A stretch of 64,000 nt of DNA from NIOZ-UU13 sp964417935 (GCA_964417935.1 CAYQKF010000003.1:34468-98467); one strand, 5' to 3'; positions 52,718 through 60,607 are shown, numbered from the stretch's first letter. Notes: generated from the sequence alone by a model not told the origin. Program-made: numbers and translations.

Positions 52718-52894
52718 GATTTTATCTCTGTAATTCAAAATTAAAAAGTTGCTTTGATTATAGATTCTAAGGGGCTGTTCGTCAAAGGCTAATAACAGCC
52801 TTAAATAGTGTAAAAAAATGTTGATATGTAAGTTGAACCCTTGTATCGTCCTGAGGGAAAATAGTAGAAAACTATCATTTCCGGGCTGCTCACG

Positions 52895-53515
52895 ATGGAA
52901 AGAATAGAATCTGTGATATTCGATTGGGGTGGGGTGCTGATAGATGACCCTGCACCGGGTCTGATGCAATATTGCGCACAAGCTTTGGCTGTATCGAAAG
53001 AAGACTATATAAAGGCACACAGCAAATTCGCAGCGGATTTCCAGAAAGGCTTAATCAGCGAAGATATATTCTGGGAAAGAATATGCAGCGAATTAGGCGT
53101 ACCGAAGCCGAAAGCACACTCATTATGGGCTGATGCCTTCAAAGCTGTTTATGTGCCCAGAAAAGACATGTTTTCTTTAGCTGCCCGGCTTCGGAAAAAC
53201 GGCTACAAAACCGCACTTTTGTCCAACACCGAGGCGGCGGCAATGCAGTACTTTTATCAGTTGTCCGCCTTCGGCGGATTCGATGTATTGGTCTTTTCGT
53301 GTGCCGAGGGAACAAGAAAACCCGAGAGAAGAATCTATGAGCTTACCATCCAGAGACTCGGCTCGCGACCCGGGCAATCTGTATTCATAGATGATAAACC
53401 GGAGTATATAAACAGCGCAAAGGAGGCAGGGCTAAATACGATTCTTTTCGAAAACATCAGCCAGCTTAAGAATGCCTTGGCCGAACTCGGAGTGGAGCAC
53501 AAAGCCGGGCTGTAA
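52895..53515 (+). CDS. HAD-superfamily phosphatase (YihX-like)
   Basis: 206 residues. Motif I is VIFDWGGVLIDD: the nucleophile D10 is present, but the second Asp is replaced by Gly, as in the YihX group. Motif II is ALLSNT, motif III the Lys in TRKPERRIYE, and motif IV VFIDDKPEYI. The helical cap sits between motifs I and II. Group members dephosphorylate small sugar phosphates such as glucose 1-phosphate. Divergent from rmuC, with 177 bp between them. Precise substrate unknown. Confidence 0.85.
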   Translation: MERIESVIFDWGGVLIDDPAPGLMQYCAQALAVSKEDYIKAHSKFAADFQKGLISEDIFWERICSELGVPKPKAHSLWADAFKAVYVPRKDMFSLAARLRKNGYKTALLSNTEAAAMQYFYQLSAFGGFDVLVFSCAEGTRKPERRIYELTIQRLGSRPGQSVFIDDKPEYINSAKEAGLNTILFENISQLKNALAELGVEHKAGL

Positions 53516-53570
53516 ATAAATCTTGATATGAAAGTGTTGTTTGTAGTACAATTAGACAAGAGGTGTTACT

Positions 53571-53762
53571 ATGAACGATATCCAATATATTGTTGACGAC
53601 AAGGGCACTAAACGGGCAGTCATTATTGATTTGGACAAGTTTCGTGACCTCTGGGAAGATTTCTATGACAGTCTAATTGCCCGCAGTCGGGCTGATGAGC
53701 CCCGAGAGTCGCTCAATACTGTAAAAAAACATCTGTCCCGAGCGGGAAAGCTAAATGGCTGA
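53571..53762 (+). CDS. Small Phd/RelB-like antitoxin (orphan)
   Basis: 63 residues, AGAGGTG upstream. IQYIVDDKGTKRAVIIDLDKFRDLWEDFYD is the strand-helix start of antitoxins in the Phd/YefM/RelB range, followed by an acidic linker and ESLNTVKKHLSRAGKL as the toxin-wrapping helix. The next gene would begin at the overlapping ATG 53755 (MADYRIIPS) but stops after nine codons, so the toxin is lost. Confidence 0.65.
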   Translation: MNDIQYIVDDKGTKRAVIIDLDKFRDLWEDFYDSLIARSRADEPRESLNTVKKHLSRAGKLNG

Positions 53763-53784
53763 TTACCGGATAATACCGAGTTGA
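53755..53784 (+). pseudogene. Truncated toxin start overlapping the antitoxin
   Basis: ATG 53755 overlaps the antitoxin stop in the usual toxin-antitoxin manner and encodes MADYRIIPS, a RelE/ParE-like beginning, then TGA. The following 180 bp show only short frames, so the toxin seems decayed. Confidence 0.4.
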
Positions 53785-53979
53785 TATGGACATCTCACTA
53801 CGGTTTACCACGCTATCGCACACAGGTAAGATATTCTTGATATGCCGAATCGAACTTTGTATGGTTATCGAAAGAAGCTCTTATTAGGGTGTTATTAAGG
53901 ACTGGGGTTGGAAGTTATTGACTCCTACGGTGAATTTGAAGTAGAACTTAAGTCGCCCTGAAAGTAAGTGTTAAATCAT

Positions 53980-54408
53980 ATGGCGAATTATCATCTGGTA
54001 ATCCTGAAGAAACCTTATCTGGATGCGATTTTAGATGGTCGAAAGCAAATCGAATCGCGTTTTACCAAAACAAAACGGCCTGCTTTTGGGCGGGTTTTAG
54101 CCGGCGACAAATTATTTTTGAAATTAAGTTCCGGGCCTGTCTGCGCGACAGCAACCGTTGCAGCGGTTAAAAATTTCGAGAACCTGACGCCGGGACAAAT
54201 AGTCGAAATAAAACAGCGTTACAACCACCATATCAAAGGCAGCGATGAATACTGGGACAGCAAGATGAGCTCCAGGTTCGGTTTTTTGGCCTGGCTAACG
54301 GACTTAAAGCCAATCGAACCTGTGCGAATACACAAAAAAGATTGGCGGGCGTGGGTGGTTCTGACGGAAAAAGAAGACTTCGGCCTGCTGAAAATAAAAG
54401 GACTGTAA
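53980..54408 (+). CDS. ASCH-domain protein
   Basis: Start at ATG 53980; the GTG four codons earlier is possible. 142 residues. HLVILKKPYLDAILDGRKQIESR is the ASCH start, with the Lys-Glu-x-R pattern (here KQIESR) lining the putative RNA or nucleotide pocket. AGDKLFLKLSSGPVCATATV is the barrel strand, and WVVLTEKEDFGLL the end. ASCH domains resemble PUA folds and may bind or modify RNA; some hydrolyse acetylated nucleosides. The final ~53 bp of the gene recur as a fragment at 58960-59012. Confidence 0.8.
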   Translation: MANYHLVILKKPYLDAILDGRKQIESRFTKTKRPAFGRVLAGDKLFLKLSSGPVCATATVAAVKNFENLTPGQIVEIKQRYNHHIKGSDEYWDSKMSSRFGFLAWLTDLKPIEPVRIHKKDWRAWVVLTEKEDFGLLKIKGL

Positions 54409-54512
54409 TATCCTCTAAATGGGGGTTTTCTCCGCATTTTGTATTTTTCTTTGTATAAGCTGCAATAAAGTCCCTTTTAAGTCCGTCTCTATCTTTACAA
54501 ATTCAGTGTATT

Positions 54513-54644
54513 TAAATAGTTCCTGTTGCGGAAACAGTATTTGTCATTCCCGCGAAAGCGGGAATCCAGTTTTTCGCTCTGGACCCCTGCTTTCGCAGGG
54601 GTGACATCGTCGATTTTTGTTTTCCGCAACAGATACTAAATAGT
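54513..54644. mobile_element. Miniature inverted-repeat element with 8-bp flanking direct repeat
   Basis: Perfect 12-bp inverted ends ctgttgcggaaa (54523-54534) and tttccgcaacag (54621-54632) enclose two smaller palindromes (attcccgcgaaagcgggaat and acccctgctttcgcaggggt). The direct repeat taaatagt lies on both sides (54513-54520 and 54637-54644), as expected for a target duplication. Parts recur near 38777 and 29772. Confidence 0.7.
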
Positions 54645-54651
54645 AACAAGA

Positions 54652-54819
54652 CTTTTGCAAAATCGAGGTTAGGCATACTTTGAAAAGAAAAAATTGTTTT
54701 TTGATTTTTTCTTTTCAAACAGTAAGTCGTTGCCTGATAAGATGTAAGCTAATTATTTAAGAAAATCGAAAAAGCTGATTTTCTTAAATAATGTATGCCT
54801 AACCTCAATTTTATAAAAC
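54652..54819. repeat. 168-bp three-armed palindromic element
   Basis: Outer arms of ~27 bp (54652-54678 and 54793-54819; the inner 14 bp gaggttaggcatac are perfect) enclose two hairpins flush with them. Hairpin 1 (54679-54719) has 16-bp perfect arms starting tttgaaaag and a 9-nt loop; hairpin 2 (54752-54792) has 16-bp perfect arms starting attatttaag and a 9-nt loop. A 32-nt linker (54720-54751) joins them. No coding capacity. Could be a mobile element or a structured RNA. Confidence 0.8.
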
Positions 54820-54865
54820 TTCAGTTAGAACAATAAGAAGCCGCAATTTTTGAAAGGAGCAGGAA

Positions 54866-55582
54866 ATGTTAAAGAAGATTATGTTAGTCATTCTGGCGGC
54901 GGTTTTAATATTAGCCGCAGTTGATAGCTTAACGGCTCAGCCAGGCCCGCGGGGCAGAGATTTCGGCGGCAGGCGGGGCAGGGGCTTCTCTGCTGCTTCT
55001 CAGCAGCCGCCTGTGCCGGTCAACGAGCAAGAGAAGAAGATTTTGAGCATTCTTGATGATATGGACCGTAATCAGAGGAGAGGTATGATGAATGTGCCGA
55101 TGGAGGACGGCAGAATACTGCGTTTGCTTACTGAAGCAGCCGGCGCTAAGCATGTTGTCGAGATAGGTACATCAAACGGGTACTCTGGTATATGGTTCTG
55201 CCTTGCCCTTCGAACGACGGGCGGCAAGCTCACTACTCACGATATCGACGAGGGCCGGGCCGCACTTGCCCGCGAGAATTTCAAGCGGGCCGGTGTCAAT
55301 AATCTCGTTACACTCGTTATGGGGGATGCCCACGAGACAATAAAAAATATCAATGAGCCTATCGATGTTCTGTTTCTTGATGCGGATAAAGAAGGCTATA
55401 TCGACTACTTCAACAAGCTGCTGCCGTTAGTGCGTCCGGGCGGACTTATCCTTGCCCATAATATTGACATGGTAGGGCAGGACTTCATCAAGGCCATTAC
55501 TACAGACCCCAACTTAGAGACGGTTTTTCAGGGTCAGGGCCAGGGTCTCGGTGTGACACTTAAGAAACGCCAGAGCAAATAA
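54866..55582 (+). CDS. Exported class I SAM-dependent O-methyltransferase-like protein
   Basis: 238 residues, AAAGGAG before the ATG. An N-terminal signal peptide (MLVILAAVLILAAVDSLTAQ) and a Gly/Arg-rich stretch (RGRDFGGRRGRGF) precede a caffeoyl-CoA/catechol O-methyltransferase-type fold: HVVEIGTSNGYSGIWF (SAM loop), THDIDEG, DVLFLDADKEGYIDYF with the metal-type Asp, and HNIDMVG. Export is puzzling because SAM is cytoplasmic. Either the signal acts as a membrane anchor facing the cytoplasm, or the domain has another role. The next gene is 36 bp downstream. Confidence 0.85.
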   Translation: MLKKIMLVILAAVLILAAVDSLTAQPGPRGRDFGGRRGRGFSAASQQPPVPVNEQEKKILSILDDMDRNQRRGMMNVPMEDGRILRLLTEAAGAKHVVEIGTSNGYSGIWFCLALRTTGGKLTTHDIDEGRAALARENFKRAGVNNLVTLVMGDAHETIKNINEPIDVLFLDADKEGYIDYFNKLLPLVRPGGLILAHNIDMVGQDFIKAITTDPNLETVFQGQGQGLGVTLKKRQSK

Positions 55583-55618
55583 TCGAATCGCTGTTAATAT
55601 CGGACGAGTTCGCAAATT

Positions 55619-56542
55619 ATGCCTTATACTCGAAAAGAAGTCTCACGCCGTGATTTTCTGGCGCAGGGTATCCGGATTACCGCAGGTGCTGTTACGACCA
55701 CAGCTTTGGCTTCATGCAATTTCCCCGGGATAAGAGACGCAGTTAAACGGGATGTAAGAACACGATTTGGATTCACCACCTACCAGTGGGGCAAAGACTG
55801 GGATATACCTACTCTTATCACAAACTGCTGCAAGGCCAGAGCGTTTGGTGTTGAGCTGCGAACGAGCCTTTCCTATGCTCATGGTGTTGAACTTGAACTT
55901 GACGCACAACAACGCCGTGAGGTGAAGAAACGTTTTGAAGACAGCCCTGTTGCATTAGTGGGTATTGCCACCAGTGAACGGTTTGATTCGCCAGAGGCTG
56001 CGAAGCTCAAAGCGGCAATTGAAAATACCAAGTCCTACATAAAGCTCAGCCGCGATATAGGCGGCAGCGGTGTGAGAGTGTTCCCAAACAGTTTTCACGA
56101 TGACGTCCCGCGAGAGAAAACTATCGAGCAAATCGGCGGTGCACTGAACATCGTGGGTGCGTTCGCTGCCGACTATGGCCAGCAGGTTCGCCTCGAAGCG
56201 CACGGTAATGCAGGCGATTTGCCGACTCTCAGGGCGATTATGGACCGGGTTGACCAGCCGAGCGTCCGAGTGAAACTCAACTCCGATAAGAGGGACACCG
56301 CGGGCAACGGGTTCGAGCACAACTTCAACCTGGTCAAGGATTTTCTGGGCGATACGCTGCACCTGCACAATCTCAAAGGCACGGGATTTCCGTACCAGCT
56401 TCAAATGGACCTGCTGGTAAAAATGGGCTGGACCGGCTGGCAACTGCTGGAAGTAAGCCATAAGGTCCCGGACCGCGTCTTGGCACTAATAGAACAGCGC
56501 CGCATATGGGATCAGATGTTAGCCAACTCGATGAAGGCATAA
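55619..56542 (+). CDS. Tat-exported sugar phosphate isomerase/epimerase (xylose isomerase-like TIM barrel)
   Basis: 307 residues. VSRRDFLAQGIRITAGAV is a twin-arginine signal, with ALASC a lipobox-like end. The barrel follows: TRFGFTTYQWGKDW, AFGVELRTSL, GVRVFPNSF, VRLEAHGN, RVKLNSDK and TLHLHNLKG. The Glu, His and Asp at strand ends (ELR, EAHGN, NSD, HLHN) mimic the metal site of AP-endonuclease-2-type isomerases. Exported members are frequent in planctomycetes near Gfo/Idh genes and probably act on oxidised or unusual sugars. Likely in an operon with the methyltransferase upstream and the permease downstream. Confidence 0.83.
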   Translation: MPYTRKEVSRRDFLAQGIRITAGAVTTTALASCNFPGIRDAVKRDVRTRFGFTTYQWGKDWDIPTLITNCCKARAFGVELRTSLSYAHGVELELDAQQRREVKKRFEDSPVALVGIATSERFDSPEAAKLKAAIENTKSYIKLSRDIGGSGVRVFPNSFHDDVPREKTIEQIGGALNIVGAFAADYGQQVRLEAHGNAGDLPTLRAIMDRVDQPSVRVKLNSDKRDTAGNGFEHNFNLVKDFLGDTLHLHNLKGTGFPYQLQMDLLVKMGWTGWQLLEVSHKVPDRVLALIEQRRIWDQMLANSMKA

Positions 56543-56579
56543 ATAGAAGATACTGATTCTTTATAGGGAGGTGCCAAAC

Positions 56580-57962
56580 TTGGCGAAATCAGCTATGGGT
56601 AAAGCGCCCGAGGAAGAACCGCAAAGAGGATTTGGTCTGTCAACTTCAACCTACGTAGTAATCGCCAGCATGGTTGGGACTGGAATTCTGGTCTCGCCCG
56701 GATACATGATGGTCTCAATCAAGAACTACCCCGTTATATTTGGGCTCTGGATCCTTGGTGGATTGCTCGCTGTGTGCGGAGCTCTTTGCGTGGCGGAGTT
56801 AGCAGCCGCTCTGCCCCGGGCAGGCGGGGAGTACGTTTACCTTCGCGAAGCATACGGTCCGATGCCTGCCTTTCTCTCCGGTTGGACGTCGTTTTTTGTC
56901 GGTTTTTCGGCGCCGCTGGCTGTGGCCAGCTATATTGCGGCCTTATACCTTTTGACGCCGTTCGGATTAGCTGATGATAAAACGGGCCACTTTGTCAAGG
57001 TCACCGCTGCGATCATTATCGTCGCGGTCACACTGCCCAATCTCATTGGTCAACGCCAGTCTGTCTGGACACAGAACCTCACTACGATTCTAAAGTTGGG
57101 CCTGTTTGTGGCCCTGGTAGTGATGGCATTTCTGTGTGGGGGTGGGCGGTTGGCACACATTGCGCAAGGCCAATCGATAGGAAACGTCAAGCTTGGGACC
57201 GCGGCTTCGCAATTCTTCTACGTCATGTTCGCTTACACCGGCTGGAACGCCGCCAGCTATCTGGCCGGTGAGGTTAAGGACCCATCCAGAATTCTCCCAC
57301 GGTCGCTGCTGCTGGGCACCGGGCTGGTAGTCGTTTTGTATCTGGCCCTAAATCTCGTTTTCGCTTACGCCGTACCTCTGGCCGATGTGGGATTTGACAA
57401 CGCTGAGCGGGTTCCCCAGCTCGCGGTCGAAAATTTGTTTGGGCCGAGGATTTCCAACATATTCTCAGTTGTGCTGGGATTGACGTTTCTGGCTACAGTG
57501 AGCGCTTTCATTATCACTGGCCCGCGGATATACTACGCTATGGCAAAGGACGGATTGTTCCCCGCCATAGCCGGACATATCAGCTCGAAAGGGCGGATTC
57601 CTGTTTACGCGATGCTCGCGCAGAGCGTGTGCGCAATCATCATCCTTTTCGCGATGGACTTCCAAAACTTGTACAAGTATGCCTCAGTGGGATTGTCGCT
57701 TTTTGCGCTGCTCTTTATCGGCGCAGTATACGTCCTTCGTTGGCGCAGGCCAGGGATGGAAAGGCCGTTTCGCGTACCAGGATATCCTGTTGTTCCGGCG
57801 TTTTTTATGGCTGTAACTCTCTTCATGGTCGTGTTTGCGTTTATGCAGTGGCCAAAACCTTCGGCTTTCAGCCTCGGCAGCATCCTCCTGGGTATCCCGG
57901 TCTATTACATTTGGTCGTTCGTCCGACTTAACCCGGCGCGTCAGCATAATAGTTCTGCTTAG
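56580..57962 (+). CDS. APC-superfamily amino acid permease
   Basis: TTG at 56580 is preferred: GGGAGG ends 8 bases upstream, whereas the GTG at 56571 lies within that site. 460 residues with twelve hydrophobic segments. Helix 1 has the unwound substrate loop (VIASMVGTGILVSPG), helix 2-3 AELAAALPRAGGEYVYLREAYGP, helix 6 FAYTGWNAASYLAGEVKDPSR, typical of the LAT-like APC branch. It moves amino acids across the inner membrane by exchange or proton symport. A second hydrophobic reading frame overlaps the end (IIVLLSALAAGMVVYWL to 58029), possibly a lost extension after a frameshift. Confidence 0.88.
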   Translation: MAKSAMGKAPEEEPQRGFGLSTSTYVVIASMVGTGILVSPGYMMVSIKNYPVIFGLWILGGLLAVCGALCVAELAAALPRAGGEYVYLREAYGPMPAFLSGWTSFFVGFSAPLAVASYIAALYLLTPFGLADDKTGHFVKVTAAIIIVAVTLPNLIGQRQSVWTQNLTTILKLGLFVALVVMAFLCGGGRLAHIAQGQSIGNVKLGTAASQFFYVMFAYTGWNAASYLAGEVKDPSRILPRSLLLGTGLVVVLYLALNLVFAYAVPLADVGFDNAERVPQLAVENLFGPRISNIFSVVLGLTFLATVSAFIITGPRIYYAMAKDGLFPAIAGHISSKGRIPVYAMLAQSVCAIIILFAMDFQNLYKYASVGLSLFALLFIGAVYVLRWRRPGMERPFRVPGYPVVPAFFMAVTLFMVVFAFMQWPKPSAFSLGSILLGIPVYYIWSFVRLNPARQHNSSA

Positions 57963-58084
57963 CGCTCTTGCCGCCGGGATGGTTGTCTATTGGCTGACCG
58001 ACGTTCGCGGTCCGGCAAGGCGCAAATGAAACTAAAATCCAAGGCTCAACATAATATTTTATAACATAATTGAGGAGACTCACT

Positions 58085-58789
58085 ATGCGAAGAATCAGTC
58101 TGTTGTTAATGGCAATTTTGTTGCTTATTGTTACCGCGGGCGGTTCGCCTGTAGCAACGTCCACGGACTTGTGGCAGAGCACCCGGGTTACCGACCTCAA
58201 ACAGCACCAGCTAACCGGCACAGGCGGATATCCGTACCGGGCCAAAAGTGATTATGTGCTCAGAGAAATGGACCTAAGGCCAGGTGACGTGGTTGTGGAC
58301 ATCGGGGCCGGTGACGGCTTCTGGGCCGAGCGGATGGCTAAGTATGTGGGCAAAGAGGGCACTATCTATGCTTCGGAAGTCGAGCAGAATAAGGTCGATA
58401 GGATGAAGGAAAGGTTCACCGACCTGCCACAGGTCAAGCCCTATTTGTGTCCGACCGATGGTACCGGGTTGGCGGAGAATTCCTGCGAGCTGGCCTTTCT
58501 CTCAAAGACCTATCATCATTTGGACGCCGACGGCCGGGTCGATTACCTGCGCCATCTGCGTCAGGTCGTCAGACCCACAGGTCGGCTCTGTGTGATCGAG
58601 AGATACGCTAATATTGACAGCCAGCGTAGTTCGCACGCCATTGCATTGAGCCAACTGGTAAAACAGGCCGAGCAGGCCGGCTGGATTGCTGTCCGCTACG
58701 AGCTAATGACCGGCACATACCACTACATTGCGATTTTCGTTCAGAAAGACCTCTTCGGGCCCGAGCGTTCCTCCCGCAGAAGAGGATGA
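58085..58789 (+). CDS. Exported class I SAM-dependent methyltransferase
   Basis: ATG at 58085 with GAGGAG upstream; an earlier TTG adds five residues without support. 234 residues. Signal peptide MRRISLLLMAILLLIVTAGGS, then YRAKSDYVLREMDLRPGD and VVVDIGAGDGFWAERMAKYVG (SAM loop), IYASEVEQNKV, ELAFLSKTYHHL and GRLCVIERYAN. The order is that of small ubiE/arsM-like methyltransferases of the 'predicted methyltransferase' group with export signals. As for the protein at 54866, the presence of a signal peptide on a SAM enzyme is odd. Not closely similar to that protein, so the two are not recent duplicates. Confidence 0.82.
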   Translation: MRRISLLLMAILLLIVTAGGSPVATSTDLWQSTRVTDLKQHQLTGTGGYPYRAKSDYVLREMDLRPGDVVVDIGAGDGFWAERMAKYVGKEGTIYASEVEQNKVDRMKERFTDLPQVKPYLCPTDGTGLAENSCELAFLSKTYHHLDADGRVDYLRHLRQVVRPTGRLCVIERYANIDSQRSSHAIALSQLVKQAEQAGWIAVRYELMTGTYHYIAIFVQKDLFGPERSSRRRG

Positions 58790-58959
58790 CTGTGAACAAA
58801 CACACCGAGTGTAAACGCAACTAAACGTAACCGCACCGGGGGGGGGGGCGACAGGGGCGCTGCAACTTAGGCCGGGCCAGGATTGCACCTATTCCTTCGG
58901 CTGTCCGGGCGTATGAGAGGTCGGAATGGAAAGTTTGGGTCCTCAAAAATACCCTGCGC

Positions 58960-59012
58960 TGGCAGGCATGTGTGGTTCTGACAGAGAAAGAAAACTTCGG
59001 TCTGCTGAAAAT
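58960..59012 (+). pseudogene. Fragment of an ASCH gene 3' end
   Basis: 46 of 53 bases match 54343-54395 without gaps (tggc-ggc-tg-gtggttctgac ... cttcgg-ctgctgaaaat). It encodes WQACVVLTEKENFGLLKI versus WRAWVVLTEKEDFGLLKI. Only this tail is recognisable. Confidence 0.8.
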
Positions 59013-59340
59013 TGGCACTCTTATTGGACTTTGCAGGGCTAATGAAGCTATTGTGAAGATGGGGAGCACAAAGGGGTTGTTTTTGAACACCCCCCAAACG
59101 AGCCTTCGGCGAACTCAGGCCAGGGTTTGAGGGTGCCACTCGGGGTATCTTTTAATAACGCAAAGTTCGATAAAATAGCTCAATAAACGTGCTTTTTTTC
59201 ACATTCCAACGAAATTTTCTCAAAAATAGCAATAATACCGGCTCTGCATCCGTCTTTATATGTGAGAACCAGGCCTGGAAAATATAGAAACAGGAGCAAG
59301 CTTGTCCCCGTGAAAACGGGGATTGAGGAAAGCAGTAAAA

Positions 59341-59501
59341 TGCTGAAGAAAGTTACTACAGATATTAAGGCCGCGGTTGTGCTGATAGTAACCGAAAATG
59401 TTGCCGCTCTGCGTATGTTTGTCAAAAATGCAAAAAATTCAGTTTTTAAATCCGCCGCTAAACAACAAGATGCAAAGTGGCGGGAGAAAAAGAGGCCATA
59501 A
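59341..59501 (+). pseudogene. Remnant of a small secreted protein gene
   Basis: Starts at ATG 59341 with GAGGAAAG and reads MLKKVTTDIKAAVVLIVTEN, which parallels MLRKVITLGIVTVVVLIGVEN at 59520 but has charges (TD, K) inside the hydrophobic stretch. Lys-rich and short afterwards. It may be a decayed or duplicated copy of the next gene's head. Confidence 0.4.
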
Positions 59502-59519
59502 CTCGGAAAGGGACAGAAA

Positions 59520-60503
59520 ATGTTAAGGAAGGTCATTACGTTGGGCATTGTAACAGTGGTTGTGTTGATAGGAGTTGAAAATCTTATCGCTCAGGAAGGA
59601 ACAGACGAGCCTCAAACAGAGCCAAGACAAAGGCAGGTGCAGGAAGGCCGACAAAGACAAAGGGGCCGGATAGAACAGCCTCGCAGACAACAAGTGGACA
59701 GCGAAGCACAGGCCACACGTGCCGAGGCTATGCGAATGAAGCGCCAGCAGGAGGCTGTACAAAAGAAGCGTCAACAAGAAGCAGCCAAGAAAGCTGAGGC
59801 TCTGCGGGGGAGGGTTCAGCAAGAGCTTCTGCAAAAGAAACGGCAGCAGGAAGCGGCCAAGACAATCGAGGCAATGAGAAAGAAGCGTCAGCAGGAGGCT
59901 TTGCAAAAGAGGCGTCAGCAAGAGGCGGCTAAGAAAGGCGCACCCAGGGGCAGAATAAGCCGCGAGCCGCAGCAAACTCGACCAATGCAACAGATGTTTG
60001 GCAGATGGGACCTCGGTTGGCAGGGTAGAGGTATGGGCAGATGGGGTCGAGGCTTCCAAGGCAGAGGTATATGCCCATGGGGCCGAGGCTTCCAAGGTGA
60101 AGGCAGAGGTATGAGCGGATGGGGTCGAGGCTTCCAGGGCAGAGGTATATGTCCATGGGGTCGAGGCTTCCAAGGTGAAGGCAGAGGTATGGGCAGATTG
60201 GGTCGAGGCTTCCAAGGCAGAGGTATGAGCGGATGGGGTCGAGGTTTCCAAGGTGAAGGCAGAAGTATGGGCAGATTGGGTCGAGGCTTCCAAGGCAGAG
60301 GTATGATGGGCAGGGGCGGCCAAGGTTTCCAACCCAGAGGTATGGGCAGACCAGGCCCGGGTATGCCGCCACCCCCAGTTTTTGAAGACCCGGTCCCGCC
60401 CAAAGATAAAGAAGATGTGCTAAGGCCGATGCCGCCGATGCAGCGTAGAGGTATGGGCAGACGGCTGGGACCTACCAGAGCCGGAATCAAGACGTGGACG
60501 TAG
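59520..60503 (+). CDS. Secreted low-complexity protein: KRQQEA coiled coil plus WGRGFQGRG repeats
   Basis: 327 residues; GGAAAGGG precedes the ATG. Signal peptide (ITLGIVTVVVLIGVENLIAQ), then a Glu/Arg/Gln stretch and four to five repeats built on KKRQQEAAKK (about residues 70-145), probably a charged helix. From about 160 to 270 there are ten or so units of 10-13 residues reading (G)RGM-x-x-WGRGFQ-G-(EG)RG, alternating MSGW/MGRL and ICPW. The C-terminus is Pro-rich (MPPPPVFEDPVPP). Two Cys occur, each in RGICPWG. No known family. The composition suggests a disordered, very basic envelope or nucleic-acid-binding protein, or a matrix protein. A strong terminator follows. Confidence 0.7.
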   Translation: MLRKVITLGIVTVVVLIGVENLIAQEGTDEPQTEPRQRQVQEGRQRQRGRIEQPRRQQVDSEAQATRAEAMRMKRQQEAVQKKRQQEAAKKAEALRGRVQQELLQKKRQQEAAKTIEAMRKKRQQEALQKRRQQEAAKKGAPRGRISREPQQTRPMQQMFGRWDLGWQGRGMGRWGRGFQGRGICPWGRGFQGEGRGMSGWGRGFQGRGICPWGRGFQGEGRGMGRLGRGFQGRGMSGWGRGFQGEGRSMGRLGRGFQGRGMMGRGGQGFQPRGMGRPGPGMPPPPVFEDPVPPKDKEDVLRPMPPMQRRGMGRRLGPTRAGIKTWT

Positions 60504-60607
60504 GAGTGATTAGGCTTAAGAAGAGATTCTGCTTGGATATAGTTCGCGTTAAGAAATAAGTGAAAGAATAATTAAGGTACTTGCATAATAACCACCCTCC
60601 TTAAAAA

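Larger units (their letters stand above)
54409..54865. other. Spacer with two complete palindromic elements
   Basis: Holds an inverted-repeat element (54521-54636) and a 168-bp three-armed element (54652-54819), described separately. The last 45 bp hold the AAAGGAG of the methyltransferase gene. No coding sequence. Confidence 0.7.
58790..59519. other. Spacer with poly-G, an ASCH fragment and a signal-peptide gene remnant
   Basis: Eleven consecutive G at 58838-58848. 58960-59012 matches the end of the ASCH gene. 59294-59325 has the cttgtccccg-tgaaa-acgggg palindrome. 59341-59501 is a remnant starting MLKKVTTDIKAAVVLIVTEN, with GAGGAAAG upstream, like the starts of the genes at 54866 and 59520. 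No intact gene seen. Confidence 0.55.

Noticed and set aside
57963..58029. Separate small membrane protein after the permease
   Set aside because: The hydrophobic frame (LLSALAAGMVVYWL) overlaps the permease end, lacks its own start and ribosome site, and the permease already has twelve helices. Noted only as a possible frameshifted extension.
59523..60490. Long frames on the minus strand across the WGRGFQGRG gene (up to 269 residues)
   Set aside because: They mirror the low-complexity repeat of the plus-strand gene, which has a ribosome site, signal peptide and terminator.
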